Shown: in pieces, positions 48,706 through 61,190 of the stretch
Layout of the letters: every line of letters begins with the position of its first letter
Position numbering within the stretch: position 1 is the first letter of the stretch
Source of the DNA: Dimorphilus gyrociliatus
Lineage: Eukaryota; Annelida; Polychaeta; Dinophilidae
Direction: 5' to 3'
DNA length: 64,000 nucleotides
NCBI GenBank assembly: GCA_904063045.1
Contig: CAJFCJ010000019.1
Coordinates: 496,001 to 560,000, forward strand
Made by a program: the position numbers and the translations under genes
The notes under the pieces: generated by a model
Told to the model about the DNA's origin: nothing
Database searches by the model: none
Seen by the model: only the letters and a program-made list of their open reading frames with translations

Positions 48706-49390
48706 ATGGTAAATTTCATTTATTTCACTGTCAATCGCTGGATTATGTTGAATTATACACTATTCATATTCTTGTTAACTAAATTGAATGACTTAATAAT
48801 GAATTTTTTATATTTAAAGTTATTAAATGAATGTTTCTCTCATTTGGTAGATCCGATTCATACTCATTCAGAACCGTGCCGGCAAAACTCGATTGGCAAA
48901 ATGGTACATGCACTTTGACGATGATGAAAAGCAAAAACTGATTGAGGAGGTTCATGCTGTCGTAACTGTTAGAGATGCTAAACATACGAATTTCGTCGAG
49001 GTATCTCATTTCATCACTAACTTATCAAGTCATCTTTTTAAATTGTTTCTATTGTACAGTTCAGAAATTTCAAAATCGTGTATAGACGCTATGCTGGATT
49101 ATACTTCTGTATTTGTGTCGATGTTAGCGACAATAACTTAGCATATCTCGAAGCAATTCATAACTTCGTCGAAGTACTAAACGAATACTTCCATAACGTT
49201 TGCGAGTTAGACCTGGTGTTCAACTTTTACAAGGTTTGACACATGTTTTCACGAAAACAACTATCCATACTGTTATATTTCACTCCAGGTTTACAGTGTC
49301 GTTGATGAAATGTTCCTGGCCGGAGAAATCCGCGAAACTAGTCAAACGAAGGTTTTGAAACAGTTAATGACTCTTTCATCTCTAGAATAA
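48706..49390 (+). CDS. AP2S1: AP-2 complex subunit sigma
   Basis: Four exons: 48706-48708 (only the ATG), 48851-49000, 49060-49233 and 49289-49390, giving 142 aa, the family length. The sequence is almost the same as vertebrate AP2 sigma: [56 protein letters not shown] and [20 protein letters not shown]. It is the small core subunit of the clathrin adaptor AP-2 and contributes to recognition of acidic dileucine signals at the plasma membrane. Its high conservation makes the splice sites certain. It is convergent with SEC31 (163 bp between stops). Confidence 0.97.
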
Positions 49391-49553
49391 TTTAGTAGTT
49401 CTTAGATACTCATTTGAATTTATTAATAGAACTTAAAACAATATAATCGAATATTTCCATAGCAACGCAATAGGAAAAATGGCGAAAGGAGAAAAACATA
49501 ATAAATACGTAACAGCGATCATGACACAATTTTCTAATATTTAACCAAACGCG

Positions 49554-52500
49554 TTACAATTGTACTCCTAAATTATCGGCACTCTGAAGGAGCGATTTAA
49601 TAGCAGGCAAAAATGATCCAACTTCGGTGAAATTAGTTGTCGTAGCCAAATGAGAATGATAAGCCACAGCCGTTTTATAATCGCCTACTTTGGCGCAATT
49701 TATTATTTCATGCAGACCATGAGTGACATTTTCTGACAAACTGTTAGCTCTCAATTTATCATAAAGAACTTCCAATTTGCGTCCCACTTCGTCCATTTTC
49801 CTACGCATCTGATTACTATATGCTTTCTCACTACACACCTTTCTTAGAGCATCAAAAGTCGTCTGTAAAGGTTCGTGCTGTTCTGGTATTGGTCCCTTTT
49901 GCTCTGGTTCGGGTGTTGGTTGTTGTACTGGAGCTGGAGGAGGCGCAACATCTTGACTACTAGTAGGCTGAAAAACTCCTGTTGGGTTGAAGGAAGTTGG
50001 TGCTCCAGGTGCAGGCATTTCTTGTTGTGGATGACCCATCGAGGGCATCGGTGTCATAATAGGTGCTGGAATAGTTGATGCCGGTTTCATTTGTCTAACT
50101 GGAGGTGGATCATTCCAAGCTTGTTCGGGTCTATTGTCTTGATAACTGTGCGACATTCCCATTGGTGGATTAGCCATAGGGGGAGGCATTGTCTCTGTTT
50201 GCGGCGCTGGTTGAAATATATTTGGTGGAATCGACTGTTGATTATCCGATATAGAATTCTCTCTAGAACGAATTTTTCGCTTCGCATACGAAGCTATGCC
50301 CATATCAGTGTTTTGAATAGGATTTGACCCTTGATGGTAATTGTTTGTTTGAGCACCAAGCGTTGTTGAAAAATTCGGAGTATAATTATGACTCGAAACA
50401 ACAGTAGTTTGTGCTACATTATATGCTGGTTGAGAGGTCATCACTCCGGGATTGTAGTTAGATAAAGTTGTAGGAGTGTACATAGATGATGGCTGTCCAT
50501 AACTAGAAGGTTGAGAATAGCTGGGCACAGGTGTATAGTTTGACACTGGTGGCGCATAATTTGACACCGGCTGAGCAAAAGCGGGTGTTTGTTGTCTATA
50601 GTTTGATACGTTCGGATCATAAACTGATGTTTGAATGTAGCCTTGGCCATAGGAAGGAGCTGGACTGCTTGTATAATTGTTTTGCCTATAATTTTTTGGT
50701 TGTCCAACAGCAGTCTGACCTGGGCCCTGTGCAACTGCGCCTTGCTTTCTCTCCGCTTTGACATCGTAACTTTTGAAAGGTGTCTGAGGTTTAGACAAAC
50801 CCCGAAGCGTTTGAGGATCAGATGCACTTAAGAACCTATAAATCCTCTCCTTCAGCAGGCTGATAGCTTCATCATTAGACATGTCTAGAAAATTATATGC
50901 TGTTTTTAATTTTCCCTCGCTGACTAATAGATGGCAATACTGTGATAAAGTGTTCGATAAAGCTTTTCCGAGAAGGACAGATGAATCCGATCGTTGTGTG
51001 TTCAACATCGCTTTGTGAAGAACAGATACCACTTCAACAATTTCATTCAGTGCTAATCTGCTTTGTAAGCATGCTACTGTACTGTTTACGTTGCCAGCAC
51101 AAACATAACATAACGCAGCGTCAGAGATTTGTCCACTTTCTTGCAATCGTTTACCCAAATTATCACACATTATTGAAAATTCATTCGGTTTTGCATAGGT
51201 TATTACTAAAGCCAAAGCTTCTTTCCATTGGCTGAGATCACACGTTTCAATAACTGATCCTAAGTCGTGAGTTATAACGGAGTATAAAAGGCGAGTGAAC
51301 GGTGTAGCAACTTTTTGCAAAACAGTCTTTTGTGTTCTTCGCAATAAATCACTTCCTCCAGCAACAGCCAGCAGAAGGGCCTCTGCAAACTTCTCGGTGT
51401 GTAAACAAACATCTACTGCAGATTCTACATTTGCGGTTAATAAGCACCTTGTTGCTAAACCCTCGGCTTTTGCTTCTTCTGTGCAAAATGTCAAAGGAGA
51501 GTTTGCTCGACTTGATTGAGTGGAAGATCCAACGCTGGACGCTGCTCCAGAAGCGGCAATTTGATCAAAGGCGTCAGTTCCGGGGGCCTCGTTAACTTGT
51601 AATTGGTTGACCTTATTTGTCACTTGTTCAACCATTGATTCGGGTTTATTTGAGGGTCCTACAAACTTATTAACTTGATTTTGAATAGTTGTTGAGTCAA
51701 ATCCAAGAAGGCGTAGGAAATTAACTCGAGGTTCGGCACCAAAATGAACTCCAATAAAACGCCAAAGTTCTTCATCATTTTTATTTGAGCTATTTTCCGA
51801 GTTCGCAACACATAGTTCGGGTAGTCCTCCTTGGTATAAAGTTGATTCTAATATTTCAGCTTTTTGAACGAAATCTGTTTCAGTAGTTATTTGATAAGTT
51901 GTTACTAATCTTTGAGGGGCTTGTTGGGGAGATGGAGCGGGCTGCTGTAATGAAATCAATTGGAATCGAATTTTTATCAGAAAAATTGTTTACTTACTTT
52001 TTTGAAGACAACTAATTTTCCACCAAAGCCAAAAGATGCCCCACATGGTCTTTTTAACCATTTGGGAGCTTTTTTCAACATAACTGATGAGGATTTCGTT
52101 TGCTGCGGTTGAGTGGGCATAACAAATGGATCATTGGCCTGATTGGGGAACGATTGATCTATAACAGATGGGGCAGATGTTGGTGCAGAGGGTTTCCCTA
52201 GAAGAGAATATATAGAAATATTTCCGTCGAAAGAACAAGATGAAAACACTGCTGGATTTCTTGGACACCAGGCCAAATCAAATGCCCATTGAGTAGTATT
52301 TGGTAACTCATAAACGATCTCTCCATTCTGAACTTGAGAGTGAGGATTCCAGCATAGAATTCTATTATCCTTTCCGCAACTAAGCAATAACTCTGAATCT
52401 TGAGAACACCATGCAAGGGATAATAAACCACGATTGTGACCCTCCAAAGTTCTGATTGGAGATGTCAAAAAGCGAAGATCCCACATTTGAATGATGGGAG

Positions 52501-53203
52501 AATGATCATCATCTGACGCTAGGCACAGTTGCGTTGATACATCGGGATGCCATTCGAGAATTTTACTCTTAATTCTAGACATACTATCTGTTATTTTTAT
52601 AATCGGTTCACTTTTTCGCAAATCCCATACAACTGATCGACCAGCATATGTAGAACCAAGAATGTGTTGCACTTGCCTGTTCCATTGTAAACAAGTTACA
52701 TCATCTAATGGTTGAGACTTTGTACCAGGCGTCATCGGTTCGGATTTACTCCCTATGCTATTAAGATCCCAAATAAATATGTCTGAATTACCGGCACCGC
52801 TGGCAACCAAATTTGGTTGAAAAGAATTAACATCTAAAGCTGACACGGCTCCTTGGTGTTCCTCAAAGCAATGTAGAAGACTCTCTTTACCACTAAAAAG
52901 ATCAGCCGCTGACCACAAAAGAACTTTTCCATTATCCGTTCCGCCAACTAAAGTTCCTCCTCCACTTGACCCATGTCGACCCCATACTAGCTTATGCAGA
53001 CGTTGATCAATCTCTATACTCTTTGATAGCTGAGCTTGATCATCTTGATCACCTAGGTCAATCGAGAATAGTTCCAAAGTGCTTGATGTGCTAAATGAGG
53101 CATCGAGTTGCTGAGCAGCAGTACCGGCTGCAAGGTATATTGGATGCTGTTCAGCTGGTGACCACGCAATGTTCGCAGTTCTTGAAATACTTTTCACTTT
53201 CAT
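49554..53203 (-). CDS. SEC31A: SEC31, COPII outer coat subunit
   Basis: Two exons: 53203-51998 and 51944-49554, giving 1,198 aa, the usual SEC31 length. The N-terminal WD40 propeller (about 1-330) starts with the family signature MKVKSISRTANIAWSP and contains ASGAGNSDIFIWDLN and CGKDNRILCWN. An alpha-solenoid region runs to about 740. A Pro/Gln/Tyr-rich linker with PPP motifs follows, containing the candidate SEC23/SAR1-activating region. The last helical domain ends LKSLLQSADNLGVQL by family pattern. SEC31 with SEC13 forms the cage of ER-to-Golgi vesicles. Having one short intron (53 bp) in a 3.6-kb gene is unlike the intron-dense neighbours. The start is in the only plausible position, and the vertebrate paralogue (A or B) cannot be assigned from one invertebrate copy. 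Confidence 0.95.
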
Positions 53204-53793
53204 CCCGTGTGTATAGTTCTGTTTTACTGTTACTTTTCAAATGATTACGTGTTTAAGTCCCGTTTGAGCGTCGATGAAGATTTCGCGTCAAAGTTTACGT
53301 GGCACACATTGCAATCCCATAATGCACCAATTGTACGAATAGGCCCAACTTCAATTGAGTATTGCTCATTTTCGTACACTTTGTAGATGAAGCGTTTGTG
53401 GATTTTTTGAAAAAACCGCAATTTTTTTTAATTTATTGTAAAAGAATTGCAAATTTTTTCTCACATTTCGAAATTACTATTATTGTTGTTTCCTTCATTT
53501 TAAAAGGGGAAAATGGGTTCCTGTCTCACGTGTTACACCAGCATGTTCCATATTCCGTACAAAGTCGAAGAATAACTATATCTCTGGAATATTTTTAAAG
53601 CTATTAAATGATTAGACCCATTTTATTAGTAATATTAGCACTAAATTTTTAGAGACATTTCAACAATCAACAAAATTTAGATTGTTTCCATAACAAACAA
53701 TTGTGAATTATCATTAACCAATTAAAACCTGTATGCATGAGATGAATTGATCGAGAGACTAGAGAAGTTTATAAGATATTCTAAAAACTAGAT
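53204..53793. promoter_or_regulatory. Divergent spacer, SEC31 / HIF-alpha
   Basis: 590 bp between divergent start codons. No gene or firm motif is recognised. Confidence 0.35.
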
Positions 53794-56700
53794 ATGAATT
53801 TTGATAACAGGTAAGATGGATTATTTTGATGCCAACAAGATAATAATTCTGATTTACAGACCTATAGAGTCAGCAGCAATAGCTGCAAAAATAAGAAGGA
53901 AAGTTGAATGCAAAGAACTTGAGGCGGTACGCGATGTCCTTCCCTTTGATGATATTACTAAATATAAACTAGATAAGGGAGCTGTTTTAAGAATGGCAGT
54001 GGCCTATTTAAAAATGAAACAGTATTTAACAAGCTCAGGTAATATTTCCCTTCACTAACCCACTTAATCGGCAATGCCCCCATTCTTGAACTATGATTAA
54101 TATAAGTTAAGTAGCCCTCCAAATTATTTTATGTCTAGCCGAAAACAAATTGAAAGTTTCAACAAAGCTATACTATTGTTAAATGTCATTAATAAATTAT
54201 ATTATTCTTACAGACGCCAATGCCCTTTATTTGGAACTAGACGAACGAAATGGTAGGTTAATAATACATAACATGTAAAGTTTGCAATTATCTTCAGAGA
54301 GATTTTTTGCTACAGATAATACAGATTTTAGTTATGAGGAGGAGAGTCTAAGCGAAACTTCACTAATACTACAGGCCCTAAATGGCTTCCTTCTTGTTAT
54401 TAGTCCTATTGGTGAGGTACTCTACGCATCGCAAGAAGTACAAGAGCACATCGGTGTTAGACCTATAGATTTAATTGGAAAAAAGCTTCAAGATCATTTG
54501 CATTCAGACGACGTTAAGGAATTGAATAAAAATCTCATTTTTACGCCATCTGCCGTATCATGTTCGTATCAGTCAAAAGAAGGTCAGTTTACTTGTATTG
54601 TTTAATGAAAATATTTTCGTAACTTATCATAATTGTGTTTGGAAAAATTTTGTTGAGCTGTTGTAATTATTTGTTAACCGTGACTTGTAAGTAAATGATC
54701 CCTTTTTGTAGACGTCTCAAAATGTCGTCGGAGATTATTTTACGTTCGCATGAAATGCCATTTGGCAAAATGGGGAAAGAAAACGAAACAGACGAGCTTC
54801 ATCTTAATGCAGTTGAGTGGCCGTGTGAAAACTCGAAGGGGTTCAATGATTGGTATGACCTGCATTTGTAGGCCTATGCAGTCTACTCCTCTCTTGGAAA
54901 TTCGGTTGGGAGGAAATATGTTCATTTCGAGACATAGTTTGGATATGACATTTACTTTCTGCGACCCAGGGTGAGAAAGAGATTAACCCAAATATTAATA
55001 ATAATTGGTTTTTGCATAAGTACTTAATAATTTTCACGCCTGAGCTCTTTAATAAGCCTAACAAAAACAAAGCAAAGACTCGATTCGGATTCAGTAGAAA
55101 TTATTTTGTAATGACACAATTGATATATTAAAGTAGGTGGCGCAGTAAGTTGGCCGAATTTATTTATTGATCGAATATCGTATCGATTATGAAAAGATTA
55201 TATTTGTTTTGAAAACCTCGTGGACAAAAAAACAACGTGAATCAGCATCAACATATTGCGGTTGGTTTAGTTTGACTATTGTGCCATGACTCTTTTTTAT
55301 TAGTCCTTTGACTCTTTCTATCATATATTTATCTAGTCAACAACTGGAAAAATCGTATAGATATTTATGTATATACTAGAGGATCTCAGAATGATTTGCT
55401 AACTTATCGATTTACTTTTCAGTATTCTCACGTTGATCGGCTACGAACCGGATGAACTAATTGGTAAAACTGCGTATCACTTCCACAATCCGATAGACGC
55501 TTCCAAGTGTTCCGAGTGCCATTCGACCCGTTAGTAATACTTAATTTTATTTTATTGATCGCGGTTAGTAGGACAAAGCGTTTTAGGTTAACGTCCGCGT
55601 AAAAGAAAATCAATGCCTACCCACTGATGTACGGCCTTTCACACCCACCGCGTACGATCAAAAAGCTAGAAATTCACTTATACCTTCTGCTAATGCGAAT
55701 TTTCATTCTATTGTGTTTTATTGAGGACGGTGAAGGATAAATTTTCAAATAAGAGAACGGAAACAATTTTAGCATTTGATCTCTAAAGAATGGTTGGTTA
55801 AGCTGTATTACTATCGCTATCACCGCTTAAGATTGCGATTCTGAGTTTACGCTTAAAATATTTGACGACTTTCGTATATTTTTAAAAATAGGCTTATACT
55901 TAAACTCACATCCTGTATTCTTTATTTCCATGGCTACAGAAAGCTAGGGTAATCCTGTTGTACACGGTGGCAATAGTATGTTTTTCATTATGCTATAAAT
56001 AGATCAATATAAAGTAACAAAAAAAGGCGATCTTTGAAATCTTATAGTCGAGAGTTTAGAACGAATAGAATGTGGAACATGCTGCGCAAACATTTAAGAC
56101 TTGCCAACTGCTATTTGCAGTTTTAGTGTATGCTTGTGCTTAAAACGTCGTTGCAGTTGTTAGTTTATCAGAACGTCTCAGTGCGTGTCTAGGCGCACGT
56201 AAGTACCAGGGATTTATTAGTTTTATTATGTTTTGGTACCTAGTATGTAAGCCAAAAGAAAAATCTTTTAGCGGCACAGGCAAGTATAGACAACCTGGCT
56301 ACCTTCGAGATCTGTATGAGGCTGCTCAATTGCGCTTTACTCGAATGTGATTGGAATTTTGCTTTCCAGTTGCAACTTGTAATTTTACCCCCAGCATTGC
56401 CGTGAGTTTTTGCTCAAGAGTAGACTAGATTGGCACGTTAGGATAGCTGTAAATTCTTAGTATAGCAAAAAGTTATATAGACCACCAATCAATAATTATA
56501 TTTCAATTTGTTCTCGCATAGAAATTATAACCTCCATATATGACTTGTTTTTTGGCAATAAAGGAAAATTACGATTGGTATTTCAACAGGATTTTTGATA
56601 TTTCAATAGACGATAGCATTTTAATCGATCGATTTTTCTCTCGGGTCGCAAATAACTTCAATCGATTATATTTCAAGCGATTTAATCGGTTTCGATATAT

Positions 56701-59208
56701 ACATAAACCATATACGTTTTCTGATGCTGTTAGGGGGTCAAGGTTCTACTTCTCAATTGTTGTATAGTTAAAAGCTACTATTTTCACGAATCACCAGATT
56801 TCGCTTTTTTTTCAACAGTTATCGCGAAAGGCACTGGTGTATCGAAGTATTACCGATTCATTAGCAGGCAAAACGAATGGGTATGGATGCAAACTCGGGC
56901 AACCATCATTTTTAATTCAGCGAATCAAGCTCAATACGTCGTCTGTATGAATTACGTTATCGGGTAAGATACATTAGAGTTAAAATAATATCCGTCTGTA
57001 CCTTTAGCTAGAACAAAGGATTTAGGAAGAATAATGCATGAGCGTTAACGACGTCACTTATTATGCACTCGTTGACGTTTACTGCGCTAATTACGACGAA
57101 TTTTCAATCGAAATCGCTTTATATCCTGTTTACCTGGCTAGTTTTAGTCTGACTTTTATCTAAACTCATTACACGTTGAACATCGATAACAGAACTCTTT
57201 CATCTTCTATATTTAAGCATATGTATATCTACGCGTGTATGAATAACATCTAAAAATACGTATTCGTCTTATTCAAACATTAAGGAGAAAAAATAGACTA
57301 AAAATGGCGTAGACGAGGCCAAGTTTAGTACTGTGTCAAGTCTAACTTTCTCTTCAAGTACAAGCGTTCTTTAAATTAGTTATTTCGAGCGTTTAATTCG
57401 TTTAACAGCGTCGGTTGAAGCCGTCAAAGTTTAGCTTTGCTTTTGTATAGTGCATAATAAAGTTGCAGAGTGTAGAACGAATCTGCTTAGCAGACGCCAA
57501 GCAGATGTATTGATCTTGAATATTCCAATAAAGCGCTCACATCGATTTCGCCGTAAAGAATAATTATGGCTATGACCTATATAGATTAGCTTATACGTAC
57601 AATTCACTAATAAGATAGACCGAATATACACATGAAAATTACTATTCTTAAAGTTTTCATACAAAAATATCTTGTAAACAAACTGCACTACTCTGTCTGC
57701 GTCTAGGTGGCGCTTATATAATGCCTAGTCAGTTGCTTTTAGCACTGTACGAGAAGAACGCACATAATAAGCCAGCCGACGTTCTTGCCAGTGTTTTTTA
57801 AAGCAGTTATTAAAGGATTATGACAAACAAGAGGCTTGCTAAACTGAACAGCAACTCTGCGAAGATTACGAAGCCTAATATAATACGCGTTTTTGTGCTA
57901 CAGCAAAGGTGTTTGTTTCGTCTTGCTTTTTAACTATTTATACTTATCATTATTGTATCATTGAATGATTATCTATATTTAAAGGCCTAAGCCATACTGC
58001 AAAGTGAAGTAATTAGTGAGACTACAACCGAGCTATATATCATATGATGGAAAAAAATATCAGAATATTTTAGTGGCTGTAATAGCTGTTTTGTATATTT
58101 CGTTCTACTCAATTTCCATGAAAAATTTTCATCAATTTGTATTCTATTCTTTTATTGGTTTGCTAACGCATTTTTGCCGCTGGCGTCCAGCTGTATTAGG
58201 CATCTAAAATGTCAGCAAAACTCTTTGACGGGGCTACAGCGTTTCGTTACCGTGATGCGCAATAATTAACCTAGAATTTAAAATTTCGCTGGGTTTACTG
58301 ACGGCTGCCCAATAGACGAAATTATATTACAGTAAGATATTATAGAGTGATAATATATGGGCAGTCAATAGCGTGACAATTTTGCAGTCAACATTTGATA
58401 ACCGATTTTGCTTTTAATTTATTTTTGTTGTACGCCTGCAGTGAAGAAGAGGGCAGACGCTATTTAATGTTGGAGCAAGAAGAAAACGGTCAGGAAGTCG
58501 AAAAAACTATAGTATATTCCCCGACTAGCAGTGAGTCCGTTATAAATTGCAATCCAGACACCCCGCCCACGAGCCCAGAGATGGCGCCTCAAGATAGCTC
58601 TCCCCATTTCGACCTGAAAGTGCATAATTTAGGATTAAACGATTTAGAAGAGCAATTTGCCGATCAGTACTTGAATGAAGCTGGCTTTGAAACTTCTGAA
58701 AGTAATTCGCCCATTCTTTTGAGAGATGCCCAGGTTGGAAGTGAACTACCTCCTATAGAAACTCCTATTCTGGCACTATCAGCCAGGAAAGAAAGAGGCT
58801 CCGTTTTAAAGACACTCCTAACGACAAATCAAAAGTTTTCCCCCAATCAAGGCTCTGATTGCGTTCCAGAGAGTGGTCCACCCACATGTAGTGAACCATT
58901 ACCAAACCTTATCCAAACTCCAACTACTACATCGTCATCCTTGTTAAAAGACCTCTTAACTGGAGCTTCAACCTCTTCTGATTACACAGCCTCTACGACT
59001 AAAATCAACGAACTTGATATGGATTTTCTGACAGATATACCACCGCTCTCTGGCGATATTGATGTAAGAGATTGACTTTACAATTTTAAACTTGTTAAAT
59101 ATTTACTTTCGTTCATAAATCTTCCAGGAAATTCTTTCTGACGATTTCTCGGATCTTTTAAGTGGTAACATTCAACTTGAGCAGGCCTATATGCAAAAAT
59201 ATTTATGA
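53794..59208 (+). CDS. HIF1A: HIF-alpha-like bHLH-PAS transcription factor
   Basis: Nine exons: 53794-53810, 53860-54038, 54214-54252, 54316-54582, 54712-54970, 55423-55529, 56819-56963, 58442-59063 and 59128-59208, giving 571 aa. The bHLH is at about 6-62 (SAAIAAKIRRK basic part; YKLDKGAVLRMAVAYLKM helix 2). PAS-A starts near 90 (LQALNGFLLVISPIGEVLYA). The linker and PAS-B hold the strongest evidence: ISRHSLDMTFTFCD (human HIF1A LSRHSLDMKFSYCD), LIGYEPDELIGKTAYHF (human LMGYEPEELLGRSIYEY) and EWVWMQTRATIIFNS with VVCMNYVIG. The C-terminal 220 residues are acidic and Ser/Thr/Pro-rich. HIF-alpha pairs with ARNT and drives hypoxia responses. I find no LxxLAP hydroxylation degron and no C-terminal Asn-hydroxylated activation motif. 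Exon 1 could alternatively begin at ATG 53816 by retaining the 49-bp intron; the spliced form is preferred. Confidence 0.82.
55530..56818 (+). other. Long HIF-alpha intron (1,289 bp)
   Basis: Much longer than typical introns here. I see no supported exon in it; frames such as 56540-56767 show no family resemblance. It may carry regulatory sequence or alternative promoters. Confidence 0.5.
56964..58441 (+). other. Long HIF-alpha intron (1,478 bp)
   Basis: It lies between the PAS-B exon and the C-terminal exon, exactly where an oxygen-dependent degradation exon would be expected. I looked for an LAP-type exon in all + strand frames and found none. The flanking junction (GG|T) reads directly from NYVIG into EEEGRRY in frame. 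Confidence 0.5.
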
Positions 59209-61190
59209 CTGGCATCATCCTATTTGGTTGTTTGTTAGCCGTTTGGCCACATTATACAAACTGCAGTTTTGTTACCTTGATTAAAGTTGATGTATAGGAA
59301 TGCTAACTAATATATATACATATATACATATATATATTCATACGTATTTAAAAAGACAGCCTCATTGGACACTTAAATATATACATTCAAATATATAAAT
59401 GTACACAGTATATATATACAGACGTACACCTATGTATATTGTCGACAAAGAGTAAAAGGTGTGTATTGTGTACGTGTAATATCAGCGTGTAGTAATTTTA
59501 TGTATAAAACATGCATTCGTAACACATCAAATCTACTACGTAGTTTTGCACCCTTTGTATTAAAGGGAATAAAAGTTATCTTTCGTCTGTAGAAGTTTAC
59601 ACTTGAAAATATTCAAAATATGTTACGTTTCTGCTACATTTTTCAGTATCTAGATAAAACTAGGAAAAGTAGGAAAAGCATACATTTCTTCGTTAATTTT
59701 AACCTTCACTGCGTAAATATTTTCTCAGCCGTTCGTCTCAATCAAAATATCTTGATTACCTTTATAAATAATCTAAGAACAATTCATATCAAATAAGTGG
59801 ATAAAAAATTATCAGAAGAATTATGAATATAAATTGACCAGAGCGACCTATTGTTCGAATTCACGGAAGGAATACCTCAATGCGTTAACAGAAATAGATC
59901 AAGTTGTTTTTTATTAAATATACACATACAGTATATATATCTAATTTCGAACTTAAAATCTAGGTGAAAAAGAAAATTGTGTTTAATTCTTTTGTACTCT
60001 TTTTGAAGAATTTTAATTGTCGAATAGCATGATGCAGTTCAGAGAAACTCTTTGCTTGCCCTAACCCATATGTTCTATATTTCTCATTTTCATAATTGCC
60101 GCCATTTCACTGCTTCCTGGAAATCAAGCGATAAATTATTGTCAATTTCAAAATGTCCGTATAGGCTATTATTTTTTCAAACATCTGTTTTTAGCACAAT
60201 TTAGTTTATACAAAATTACAATTTAAAATTTTTTCTGCGAGACTGCTTCGACTAACTTCCGGTATAATTAGCAAATCTTGCACAGAATTAAAGTTTTCAT
60301 TTTTACTTTAAGTAACATATTGTAAGTATGCAACACATATTATCGTTTAAATAAATTTTTCAGGTATGTAACTGTAAATGTTAAATTAACTGTTTCTTAA
60401 TTGTTAATTAATTTTTTTAAAATGAATTATGGCTACTGTAGCTCATTAACAAGCCTGTCTGTGCGAAATTGCACTAAAAATTGATTATGCTTTCCATGCG
60501 CACTACTAGAAAATTTTTATGACAATGCTATTTTGTGAATATGTTGTAAATAACTCTAAAGCATATTGAATAATATATGCATGTACTGCCATTTAATAGC
60601 TGATGAGCTAAGTCAGAGGAAATATTTAAGAATATCTAAGCCGATATGGAGAGTGAACCTTTCCTCAAGAGGGTTTGTTTATTTTTTCCATCAAGATTAT
60701 TTCACTTAAAATGAAGTTATCTTGCTTTTATTTAAAGTATTTTATAAGTATTCGCTACCAAAGACTTAAAAGGTATTAGAGGTCGATAATTGTATTATTT
60801 CTATAGAGTAATACTAGATGGCAAACCTGAAATACAAAGATATAAAACGGACTGTTTAATTAACTTCTCAATTTCTTTTAAGTTAATACTAATGTAGAAC
60901 AAAAAAAACTGAATTCTTTTATTAAGCATTGATCTAGAGTGTATACTGACTCTAAAAATAGTTTGCAGAATATAGACAATTTATGTAACATTTTTAAGCT
61001 CTTTTACGTTAGATTATGTTATATAAATCACTAAGTTCAATAACCTTTTGTTTAATATCTTTATTATCTTCAATATATAACAGCAGGAACATTATTATAA
61101 CGCAAAGAATGATTTTTAGAATTAAAAAATATTTTTTTCTATTGTTATCTTAAATACACTCTCTAAACGTTATTTTTACAGAGAAATAAC
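59209..61190. other. HIF-alpha 3' region and SNAP-25 upstream region
   Basis: About 2 kb with no supported coding sequence. TATATACA-type simple sequence runs through about 59300-59430. An AG acceptor just before the SNAP-25 start (tttttacag at 61174-61182) suggests that an untranslated first exon of SNAP-25 lies upstream in this stretch. Confidence 0.4.

Noticed and set aside
57431-57688. Minus-strand 85-aa frame inside the long HIF-alpha intron
   Set aside because: No resemblance to a known protein and no splice context.
59300-59430. TATATACA tract as a promoter
   Set aside because: Extended simple sequence in the 3' flank of the HIF-like gene rather than a positioned TATA element.
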